A stretch of DNA of 64,000 bases, from contig NMRA01000005.1 of assembly GCA_002633005.1 (NCBI GenBank), forward strand, positions 1,159,601-1,223,600, written 5' to 3'. Origin of the DNA: Phoronis australis. Its lineage: Eukaryota > Phoronida > Phoronidae. The notes below the pieces were generated by a model. The model was given only the letters and a program-made list of their open reading frames with translations. It did not search any database and was not told where the DNA came from. Within the stretch, counting starts at the first letter, position 1. Every line of letters starts with the position of its first letter. This document shows positions 1-12,400 of this stretch, in pieces. The translations under genes and the position numbers were made by a program.

Positions 1-128
1 ATGGCAAAAATGAGAAAATGAGATTATCACGTGTCCGCCATGTTGTATCCTAAATTCGTGAAATTTTGTCGCACTATCATTTGCCACAAGTTGTTCTCTA
101 TTTTACAAAAGTTGTGCCTGCTTTTTAG

Positions 129-409
129 AGTCAAGAATTTGCACCAGACTTCTTCACCATCGGTAACCAGATTGTACAGACAACGATGCGTGTCTACAAA
201 GAAGCCATGCAGAGTCTGTTGCCGACACCGACCAAGTCTCACTACGTGTTCAACTTGCGAGACTTCGCTCGCGTCATCCTTGGAGTTTGTCTCGTCAAAA
301 AGGCGCAGGTCGAGAACAAAAGAGTCATGACCCGGCTCTGGGTGCACGAGATCTTCCGCGTCTTCTACGATCGTTTAACTGACGATAAAGACCGCCTCTG
401 GCTGTTTCA
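129..409 (+). CDS. DNAH12: Dynein exon 1 in window (AAA3 C-terminal part)
   Basis: The acceptor is ctttttag and the donor CA|gtaagt, ending in phase 2. It encodes about 94 residues including [20 protein letters not shown] and [15 protein letters not shown], the conserved AAA3 small-subdomain segment of axonemal dyneins. An alternative AG two bases downstream (130) is possible; 129 was chosen because it keeps an open frame. Upstream exons lie outside the window. Confidence 0.93.
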
Positions 410-3400
410 GTAAGTTATTTGTTGTGTTGCTTTTCCGAGACAAAAGTCTAATGGTTGTACTCAAAATCAAACTTGAATGTGTTTAAGACATTCCCTGTTC
501 TTCTTCAGTATGAATTCAAGATAAGTGTCTATTATTGTGTGTTCTCATGAAGTACATTAGGTTTTATGTGGATGAGTATGTGATCTAATCGTAATTTGCA
601 CTTGGTGACTACAGCATTATTGCTACAAGTTCAAGTTTGAATGTGAATTTTCCTGAGTTTGTACTCGAGTGGGTTTTTACTCAACAACCCTGTAACAGAA
701 ATCTAGGGGTCACAAGTGCATAAACCATAATGTACTATAACAAACAAAAATGGGCACTTATCTTGATATTGTATTAAAGTACAACTTAACAGAAGATGCC
801 GAGTTCTGTTTCATCCACAAAGATTTGACCACACAGGGGCGGATCCAGGATTTTGAGTTGGGGCGTGAGCCAGAGCAGAGTATTAGTCAGGATTTTGCCT
901 GTCAGACATTCGCACCCCCGAACTGCCAAATGGAATCCGGGACAATTTTAGTGTTGGAGGGCATGCAGTGCTATGTACAGTATTAGGTTATTGTATTATG
1001 AATATTCATGAACTAGCCTGACATAATTGTGATGTATTTTAAATACTTCTGCTGTTAAAATGTTTCTCACCATTTTTCGCTTCTCTGTGTCCATTGGCTT
1101 TTTTTTAATGACAACTGATAAGTGTCCATCTAAGAGCAGAGGTTTATTGGATAGCCTGCCACCTGGTGACTGTACATTTTATGTCAGCATAGATCACTCA
1201 TCATTCAATGTTTTTTTACTGATTTGATGATTCCCGCTTTCTGTGAAAATGGAGATAATGCCTGAATTGTTGTGTTCCTTCCAGACTTACCAATACATGT
1301 GTACGTGAAGAGTTTAAGGATAACCCTGACACTGTGTTTGAACACTTGGCTGGCGGCGGTAATGGTGGCAAACTGACGGAGGAGGACATGCGCTCTCTAA
1401 TGTTTGGAGACTACATGAACCCTGACCTGGAGCCCGAGGAACGGGTTTACGAGGAAGTGTTTAGTTTGGACAACTTCTACCAGGTGGCGGAGCAGTGCTT
1501 GGATGAATATAATCAGACACACAAGACCCGGATGAATTTGGTCATATTCAGGTACGGCAGTGTTAATAGACTCCATACTGTTGTAAATGGTGGGGTGATT
1601 ACAGCGACATCTATACTGTTTTTCAGATTTTTTGTTTTAAATCTTTGTCGACATTCCAGTTTGCTTTTTTAATATTTTCAAACAAAACAGGGATTTAAGT
1701 TAAAAATATGAAGTCTACTGCGTGTTTTTTGTCTCGGGTAAAGCCAGTGTGTAAGTACTGTCACTGTGTTAAATGTTTTTTGTTGAATTTGTTAGTAAAA
1801 GACCAGGCTTTATCAACTGTATAATTATCGTTAAGTACCTTTGTTTGATAGTAATTATATACTTGCTGAGAATCTGTTTTGCTCTTGTATCAAAAAGATC
1901 TTAAAGTCGGACAAGATAATGTAGATTTTAGTTCTGTCTATTTTGAGACACGTGTCTGATCGTGATTTTTAATTTTACATTTTTTAAGCAAAATCGTCAA
2001 TAACTTAAACATATTTGCAGATATGTGTTGGAGCATTTGTCTCGTATCTGTCGCATCCTGCGCAGTCCTGGAGGTAATGCCCTCCTGGTGGGAGTGGGCG
2101 GTTCAGGCCGTCAATCTTTGACGCGCCTAGCAACCGCTATGGCAGGCTACACTCTGTTCCAGCCAGAGATTTCTAAGAACTATGGAATGAATGAGTGGAG
2201 AGAGGACATCAAGGTGAGTAATAATTTTTAAAAAACAAGTTGTGTGAGTTTTGCAATGTCCCGGTATGTATCTTTTGTGATGGAATAACTGCCAGAAGTA
2301 ATTGCACTAAATGACCTGCAATTCATTAGCATAATAGTCGTCCATGGTTACAAAGAATCACAGTTAAGTTAAAAGTATGTGGGGATTATGAAGACATGCT
2401 GCATGGTGCGTCATGACATCAAATTTGCTGCCAGTGGAATTAGCTGACATGATGGGGACTAGTATTTTCTCAATTTTCTGTTAGATTATTTTGCACAAAA
2501 TCTTTTTGGTGTCCTTGTTTCTGGTAATCAGAACTCATGGACTTGGACGCTATTCTGTATTTTTGACAGACTGTGTTGAAGAAAGCCGGAGCGGAGGGTA
2601 AGATGACCACGTTCCTTATGACTGATACTCAAATGAAGGAGGAGTCCTTCTTAGAGGATATTGATGGTTTGCTGAACACGGGGGAAGTGCCTAACCTGTT
2701 CCCAGCAGATGAGAAGGCGGAGCTTATGGAGGTGAGTGACTGTATGGTGTGGTTGGCAGATTTGATGTTGTGTTTATAGTTTTGTAGAGAATAAAAACAT
2801 TGTCTTGTAATCAAAATTAATATTTTTTGTTCTATAATTTGCTATTTGTGAGGTCTTGTATTATGAGTGTGTATCAGTTTCATCATAACAAACTTAGAGG
2901 TTCATATTATTGTTAAGTAAATAATTGTTTCCTGTACCAATAGTTGACCTCTCAAGCGCACCATAGCACAAGTTTATTTAGTCAAAAGTGGGCCCTAATG
3001 ATGACTCTTATGAAAAAGGTGACCCCTTTCGCTCAGTCCATAGGATTACCCCATGTCCCTCTTCTTAATATTTTTACCACGTTTTCAGCTCGTGCGACCA
3101 GCTGCCCAGGCTGGTGACAAGAACGCTGACTTCAGTCCACTGGCTCTGTTTGCTTTCTTTGTTAACCGTTGTCGTGAGAACCTGCACATTGTCATCGCGT
3201 TCAGTCCCATTGGTGATGCGTTCCGTAATAGGCTTCGCCAGTTCCCATCCCTCATCAACTGTTGCACCATCGACTGGTTCCAGGTCGGTATTTACATTTG
3301 AGTTGTAGTTTTGTTCAGATGTTATAAAAATCATAGAATTATCCTTAAATTTGCACTCCTTGTTCAGTCACTGCAAAAGTCAATTAATAACACTAACTCA

Positions 3401-6400
3401 TCAGCAACATAGAATTAGAATTGGTTCATGTGGGGAAGATAATCCTAGTCAATTTGAATTTGCTGAGAAGTTTCGTCAGAATTTACAAGTTATGAGAAAT
3501 TGTTCTCAACTTTTGCAAGGGTTCAATGGACCGAAGAAAAACATCTGGTGACATTCAAATATTGGGTTAGCTTTTAAGAGCCATTGGAAAAAGAATTTAC
3601 ATAAAATCTGGATGAAACCAGTTTGAGGAATTCAATCTGATAAAACTATTGCTTGCTTTGCTGCAACACAAAAAGTAGTTTCCCTTATTACCAATAGAGT
3701 GCGACTCTGAAAATGTGCCTCAGCACGCCGCTCAGTGGCATTTCTTATATTGGCTTGGCTTGTCATTGTTGTAGGCATGGCCTGAGGATGCCTTGGAACG
3801 TGTGGCCAACAAATTCCTAGAAGTGGTCGACATCCCTGATGAGATGAAGGTGGAAACAGTACATATCTGTAAGCTGTTCCATACAAGCGCTATGGATCTC
3901 TCCACCAAGTGAGTGGCGCCACCAGTCTCTTCCAGTGTCTCATTTTTTATTTCATTTAAAAATGAAATATGATTATAGGAAATTCTGTTTTAGCCGCCGT
4001 TTTGGTTTCCATCGTGATTTTCAAAATGGTTACAACATTTGGTGTAATGTGCTCCAACATCAGCTGTCCATCTTTGTTTACAATATGGCTGACTTTTCGA
4101 AAGTTCCGCCTAGTCAAGTATTTAATGCCACAAAAATGTTTGTGTCGACTGTTAGTAGGTTTGCCATACTGAGATTCTACAGAAAGCAGATATAGCGAAG
4201 ACGCCTGACCCTATTCTCCATTTACGCAGGTACCTTTCTGAGCTAGGTCGGCACAACTACGTAACACCCACCTCCTATCTGGAGCTGATTGGTTCATTCA
4301 AGACTCTACTCACTGCCAAACAAGACGAGATCATGAAAGGAAAACGTCGCTATGAAGTTGGTCTTGAGAAACTGGCCTTTGCCGCTTCACAGGTCGCCGC
4401 CATGCAAAAAGAGCTTGAAGAACTCCAACCAGAGCTGAAGAAATCTCAAGAGGAGACCAATCGCATGATGGTCGTTATAGAGAAAGAGTCGAAGGAGGTC
4501 GAAGAGACGCGGAAGGTCGTGAAAGCAGACGAAGCTGTCGCAAGCGAACAGGCGGCACAAGCCCAGGCATTAAAAGACGAATGTGAGAGTGAGTTGGCCG
4601 AGGCAATTCCGGCACTCGAAGCAGCCATTTCTGCCCTGAATACTTTGAAGCCGGCCGATATCACGATTGTCAAGTCAATGAAAAATCCACCCCCTGGTGT
4701 GAAGTTGGTGATGTCTGCCGTCTGTGTGATGAAAGATATCAAACCGGAGAAAATCAACGACCCAGCCGGAACTGGTCAAAAGGTAAGTAGAGCAGTTCAT
4801 TGTCCACATTTTCTGTTTCATAACTTAGAATGGAGCTTTCAGTGTTACCGCTAATCTACCAAGACAATGATATACTGGTTGACACAAAGGTATGCGTCTA
4901 TGACATATTAATTTTCCAGATTCTTGACTACTGGGGACCATCCAAGAAATTACTGGGTGACATGAAATTTTTGGACATGCTTAAAGAATACGACAAGGAC
5001 AACATACCTGTGGCTGTGATGTCCAAAATTAGGAAGGAATACATCACCAACGCAGACTTTGACCCGTCTAAAGTAGCCAAGGCTTCGAGTGCTGCTGAAG
5101 GTCTGTGCAAATGGGTGATGGCAATGGAAATCTACGACAGAGTGGCTAAGGTAAATTATGGAGAAGACGGCAAAAAATTCAAGATGTTCCCTTTCTTTCT
5201 TTTTGGAATAAGTTTCATCAAACCAAAGATAGGTCTAGAATTTAAGAACATTTCATCAATTGTAACCTCGTATGAGCTTGCGATTTTTTATCATTTGTTC
5301 GGTGCCGTGACATGCAGGCAGTCCTTTCAAATGTCTTCTACTCGAAAATGTATTCGTAAATTCTTGACTATGAAAAATTAATTCTTAAGCAATGTGAAGT
5401 AATGGAAATGCTTTCTGAAGGTCAAGAATAATATTAACTTTCTTACTTTTTATGTCACAAAATCAATAAAAAATTATGTAACAGAGCACACAGTGTTTTG
5501 TCTCATTCTGCAATCCAGCACAATATTCACTTCTCAAATGCCGTATAAAATTAAATTGACGAAAATCTTGAAGGAAATCTGTTTTTACCGTTTAGGTTGT
5601 AGCCCCCAAGAAAGCCCGTCTGGCAGAGGCTGAGTCAGAGCTCGCGGAAACCATGGGAACACTGCGTGCCAAGCAGGCGGAACTTAAGGCTGTGGAAGAA
5701 CGTCTGGCCAAGCTTGAGCAGACGTTCCAAGAGATGACGGAGAAGAAAGAAAACTTGGAGTTTCAGGCATGGAAATTTCTATGTATTTCAATCTTTATTA
5801 TGTACTGAATCCAGATAAATGTCGTAAGTTTTGTTTTTAAATTAATGATTTTTAATATGTAAAGCTTGGCACTTGTAGACCGGCAGCCCAGAGCACTTAG
5901 CATAGATGAACGAGGTACCAACATCTGACCACGGGAGCATTTAAAGTCCACCTNGCGGTACTATTGTTCGTTTTCAATCAGTTTTGGTTGGTACCTCGAA
6001 TATCTAGTCTAGCTCATTTTTGGGGCTCTTTGTAAGGCCCCCAGGGGTCACACCCAGAGTGCAGACAACGGCAGACGTCCATTTCTGTACATACTGAGGT
6101 GGACTTTAAATGCTCCCGTGGTCAGATGTTGGTACCTCGTTCATCTATGCTAAGTGCTCTGGGCTGCCGGTCTATTGTGTTATAATTTATCATTTGAAAT
6201 TCGAATACTAAGGTGTGTGTGTTGCTTTACTTGTAGGTTGACTTGTGTGGAAAGAAACTCGTGAGAGCGGAAAAACTGATTGGTGGACTCGGTGGTGAAA
6301 AGTCTCGTTGGACTGAAGCCGCAGCCTCACTTCAGAACACGTACGACAACTTGGCAGGCGATGTGTTGATCTCTGCCGGTGTCATCGCCTACCTGGGACC

Positions 6401-9400
6401 ATTCACTTTGTCCTTCAGAGATGAGTGCACGACGCAATGGGTTGAACAGTGTACTGTGAGTAACGAATAAATTATGATAATTAAAAGACAAACAGTATTT
6501 ATTGAATTATCATAATGACGACCATGTTATACTATGATTATGTTTTAATGATTATGGATAAGAAATATGTGATGTCATGTGTACTATCAGTTGAATACTT
6601 TTTCGCTTAATTTGATTTTTAAATTAATAGTCTGCTTGGAAACAAAACAGTGTGTGTTAAAGATTCTAGTGTAGCAATTGACTAGACCTAATAACTGCTT
6701 CTTTGCTCAAAATTTGTTTTCAATTTTCTAGGCCAGAAAAATTCCTTGCTCGGAGCATTATTCACTAAGCAAAATCCTTGGTGAGCCAATCAAGATTCAA
6801 GCATGGAACATCAACGGTTTGCCAAAGGACAGCTTCTCCATTGACAATGGTGTCATCGTTGCGAACGCACGTAGATGGTGAGTGTCTGTGACATTTTTTT
6901 GATGAATCTTGTTTTTTGTGCTCAGATCCATGATTTGTGGCTTTTGCATGCCCAAAAATACAAAAATTTAATTACAAACTAAATAAATTTGAGGCAGATT
7001 AATGGGCCCAAATGCAACAAAGAAAGATGGACCCTGCAGATTTATTGGAGAATTAGCAAGACGCATTTGCTCCATGAAATCATGAAATAGGCTGTTATGT
7101 TTGGATATACTGGTCTCAAAAAGTTCTTGCCATTGCAGCAGTTTTGTCATCAAAGGGAATTGGGTGGTCACTTGTAGTTAACATAAAACTACCAAGAAAT
7201 TTTGACAGGATTATCAAAATTTATGGCTTTTGACACTTTTTCTTAGCGATCAAGTCTCTAGGCATATTATGACTTGAAAAGGTTTGATACATATTTTGTT
7301 TTGTTTGCGTTATCTGGTTTATAACTTGCTTAAGTGTGCATGAAAGAAATGTCCCTCCCTCGTAGGCTTTTGTGAGATCATGCTGAAAGCACGGTTTTTG
7401 AATTATAGCAATTTCTGATTGGTCCATAACTGAAAATAAAACTTGTTGACAGCATGCAGTTGGCAATCTCTATTGAAATCTTCTATCTCTTTAGGCCTCT
7501 AATGATTGACCCTCAAGGTCAGGCCAATAAGTGGGTCAAGAACACGGAGAAGGATAACAAGTTGTCAGTCATCAAACTGACTGACGCCGACTACATCCGC
7601 CACCTGGAGAATTGTATCCAATTCGGCTACCCCCTGTTGCTGGAGAATGTGGGCGAGGAGCTGGACCCCTCGCTGGAACCCCTGCTGTTGAAGCAGACGT
7701 TCAAACAAAGTAGGTTTTGTGTTTTTCACTTTATTGTATGTAATTTTAGATTTTGCTTGTTGTGTTTATTAAAGCCTGCTGCACACCAAGTACCATATTT
7801 TGCCAAATCAAATTCAGAAAAATTCATTGTTTGTTTTTGCTCGAGTTTTACATAATCTTGACTTCCTGTATTTAGTTAATCTAGCAGCTTTTCCATTTTG
7901 AAAGTACCGCCATAGGTCCTACTAAGTAAAGCCTTCTGATCTCTTTAACTCTTTTGCTTCGATATCCCAAAGAAAGAGGAGCAAAGAGTCCGGAGACCAA
8001 TTCTCTTGATTTCATGGTGTGCGACTGGCTTTTCTTAGAGATGGAGTGTATTAGGTCCAGTTCACAATGTGTACTCAGTCACCCTGCTGTGTGCTCTAGT
8101 TTCAGATACTTTGATTGGTTAGTTTTTACGTGATGATCTTAGTTAAACCTTTCCGAGTGTGTTTACGGAATGAGTCTAACCAAAGTGCATGTAAACTGCT
8201 CCCTAGAGTCCTGACAATGTGATGTGTGACGGTGAGGTTAGAGTCAATGATATAGTGACATGTCCTGTGTTTTAAAGTAAACTTTTGCCAAAATTAATGG
8301 ACACGTCATGTGCAGCTGGTTCCTTTATATGATTTCCCATTTTATGAACATTACTTTGTCTATAAAATCATTTGAAGCAAATTCCTTGTGTCTCTGCGTC
8401 TTAAAAAGAAGTGCTTCCAAGTTTTCACTGTTAATTTGCCTTCGTCGAATTTTTCATTCCATATTCCAACCACTCTGCTATTAAATTTTTTTTTACCAGT
8501 TTTGACTTCTTTGTGAAGTCCCTAGTCCTCAAATGGTTTCTCAGTCATAATTGCCAACCTTTTGCCTTTTACTACTGTCACACATCGTTTAGAAACTGGA
8601 GATTTGTCTTGTAATGCATTGAATGCAGTGTGTGCATGAGACATCTTTTAAAGAATAGCAAATATTGATTTCTTATTTATGAGACATTGCATGTTTCATG
8701 AATTCACCAACACTTTGAGTGGTTCCCAGTTGATCCACCAGATGGCAGAACTGACTGAGATTCTAATATTCTTTCATTGATGACGATGCTTCCGTCTGAA
8801 AACTCCCCCAATCCCGACGCATATGTACTAAAGACTAGTGCACAATGGTAGTGCTCGTGAGATCACCTGCTCCACATACTCTCAAATCTCACCAACTTTA
8901 GACACAAAACGGTGAACTAGCCAAATTTTTTCCTCTTATTTTTTTTATGAACGACAAGTTGCACCTTTAGCATTTTCAAGGTGTTCGCCGTAACGACCGT
9001 GAACATGGATTTGAAAATTTGCAAGTACTCACAACAATGTGATTAGAAGCGTTTGAAAAATGAGAAAGAGTCATCAGTCTAGCAATGTTTTTCGTGTGAA
9101 ATGTTTGGAATTTTATTGCAAGAACAGAATGAGGAGCATCTGAGATCTCTCACGACTCATTTAGTCGTTGTGTCTCTCTTGCCAAATTTCATTTTACCAG
9201 AAACCAAAGAGCGTTCTCAACTTCAACAAGAATTTCAGTGCATCTCAGTGCTGCCATCTGTGGTTCTCTGTAGTTAGTGAAGTAGCCCCACTGTTTGACG
9301 ACCGAGTTTGCTAACCATTGTTTGCGTTTATTTTCAACAGTGAGCATGGGTAAGTGTTCCCCAATTCACTCTCTGCTTTGATTCTTCTCTGAACGTGCCG

Positions 9401-12400
9401 TACACAAACTGCCGGGAGTTCACGTGACACAGTGATTGTTTTTATATATTCATTGTGCATTGCGTCACGTGATGTGCCCGAATTCAGAAATCAAGGGTGA
9501 TGGTGTGGTTGGGTAATTCATACGTTACCAAAGTTTTGTTATGTGTTCAGTGAATTTGAATTTGAAATTTGAATTTAATTGGAAGTGAAATCGTACATTC
9601 TGTTTTCGTGAAGACTTTTATCAACTTTTGTCAACATTTTCTCTGCAGAAGGTTGTATTCGGCACTGGAAGCAAATTTATCATCAATACAAAAATTTCCT
9701 GTGGCGCTTTGTAGGTTGTATGCTCTTTCCATGCACAAAACAATTAACACGTTCTTCAAAATTTGCCTGCAGGTTGCTTTAGATTATTTTCAAATCTCAT
9801 TAAATGTAGAACAAATTACATTACTTTGAAAAAAAACTTTCAATTTGATAAAGGTCTTCATTTCAAGGCCAAAATAACATTTGATATTATATTGAAACCA
9901 ACTAAAACAATGGTAATATTTGCATGCCGGAGTGGTGACGTTGTGTTTGAGATACCTTTAGTTTGCCCATTATATACTGATAATAAATGGTTCAATGCAA
10001 TATTGGAATAATCAAAACTTTCACACAGTTCTTTTATGCTTTTCGTATATGCTACACTCCAGAGGTTCATTTATCAAAACATCGTAGCCCAGTCCTAGCT
10101 AAGGCAGTCATATGCACATAATTATGCAAAACGACTGACTTTTAATAGTTTTGCATAACTATTCAGATTTAACGAATGCCAGCACTGGCTATTTTGATGA
10201 AGTGTTTATAAATTTCAGTCTAAGTTACGATTGTCTTAGCTGAGACTAAACTTAATGAAATTTCATAAAACAGTTACCAGGTTGAGTTTTAACAAAACTT
10301 GAAACTGCCTGCCAATTCACCGACATCAATTTGATACTGAAAAATGTTGAAGTTTTAGTTAATGAATTTCAAACTGTATAGTAGCTGCCATTATTATAAA
10401 CATTAAATTGTAAAATGGGTGGGAAATTCATCATGTGACCATCTACTACGTCACGAGAAGACGAGGACAGAATCTTGAGGGGGGAGTGTCGAAGTTGACT
10501 GTAGAACTGTGTTTTTCAGTAGCATATCAGTTGAAATGCATTCATTTGGATGTTATCTTCATCTCTACAAAAGTTATTGGAGTCTTTCACACGTCACAAT
10601 ACTCGTCTTTGCCGTTCTCACCTGTACGATTTGATTCATGTTTGTGTCGACCAGTGACGGACACTTAAGCTATTGGTTTATTTTTACCAAGTAGACATTT
10701 TTACATTTACATCTCTTATATAAAGTCATTTTAAAAATGTAATTGAGTAATCTTCAGATTATGTGCGATATACTTTTACTTATTAGTTTTGTCTTTAATT
10801 AATGTATCGGCGAAAAAACTGGTTGCTGAGATTAGTCCCAGTGCGCATTTGAACCTGTAACCTTTGCAGTCTCAGTCAGTCAATCAGTTGAGTGAGCTTG
10901 TTCTCACTCAGTAAATACTGGAGTATTTTCAGCTTACTTTACTGGCCTTGATTTCAGCGAATGACTGGCAGACAACGACAGGAGTTAACAATTTTTAATG
11001 AAATCCACATTTAATTGTATTAAGACTCTGGTCAAAGCTAGTAACTTCAACAAGTATATCCCATCCAACAGTAAGACCAAAAATGTGTTTTTGGCTGTTA
11101 AAACTGTCCCTTTAGGAGATTACATTCACAAGACAAGCACATAGTGAATGCTTTGCAAGCAGCACTTAGATAGCCTAGTTTTGAGCCATTGAATAATCTA
11201 CATGTACTAGGTAAATCTTAAAATAAGTAAGTGGGACAGTTTTATTTATTATTAAATTGAGGGTTCACTTTACTACCACCACGATTAAGGCCTTCTTTAT
11301 CTTATCCAGTCTATACTCTGCCAGTTAAGCCCCTGTCACCTCTAATTGGTACTTAGTAATAATACCCCCCTCTCCCACAAGCGACGTCAGATTCTGGAAA
11401 CAATTTTGCTCACATTAGTGGACTGTGCTGTCTTCAGTCAAAGATTGGGACGTTAAATGCCCAAAACGTTATGGAGTTTAAAAAAATTTGCTTTACCCAC
11501 TTTGTCGTTTTTAGAATCTCTGAATTTTTTAGATAACTATGTCGAATCTAATTTTGTTATGTAATTTTGGTGATGTGTGAAAAGGTTAGTTGTCATTTTT
11601 CTGGCATTAAAGAACCATGTTAGGTTTTTTCGTATGTGACTTTATTTGTTTCCAAAACCTGGCATCTATCTTATGAGCAGTAATCAGTAGCCATAGAATT
11701 CTTTCTATTTCTGACATCCCCAAAGAAAATCTCTATCGCTGCTAATTGTAATCTTCTATTTCTTTGAACTCTTATTTTTATCAATTTTATTCTAACTTTA
11801 TCGCCTATTTGATTTTGCAACAGTGGAACTAATGGTCCTACCATTTATGGGCGATGTGGATGAAGGTCAGAGGTCACACTTGTCCATCAAATTGCCCGTA
11901 GCACTGACGCCCTCCATTCACTGACTCACCTTTTTTCGTCAGTATTTTAAGTTGCCCTCAAGAATCGACCTGTTTATAAGTAAAATCAACTTACTCAGAG
12001 ACCGGGATATAGAAGTTCGAACATTTCGAACTGTGCTCTACAGTTCTTTGTCAACGACTGGTAGGGGGGCGTCTTGGTTTCCGGTCCCTCTGTTATCCGG
12101 AAGAAGTGTATAGCGTCATAGATAGGCAGAAGTTGCAAACCTTGGTCACGGTTCATGGATGGCCTATTGGTTTTTATGTATATAGACTCTTTGATCTTTC
12201 ACAGTTTGAAGCGTTCGAACTTCTATATCCTGGTCTCTGAGTAAGTTGATTTTACTTTTAAACACACCTTCACCGAGACCATGAAAAAACCTTTTTTCAA
12301 TCAAGAATCAACCTGTTTGGTGCATGAAACATTTTTTTAATTCTAAGAACATTCCAGAAACTCATCATAAAAATGCATGCAGTTTCATTGCAAAGCATGT

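Noticed and set aside
3053-3334. Overlapping frames on both strands around exon 5
   Set aside because: Only the + strand frame gives conserved dynein sequence; the others are shadows.
4446-4757. 103-codon minus-strand open frame
   Set aside because: It is the antisense shadow of the stalk coiled-coil exon, whose codon bias leaves the other strand open.
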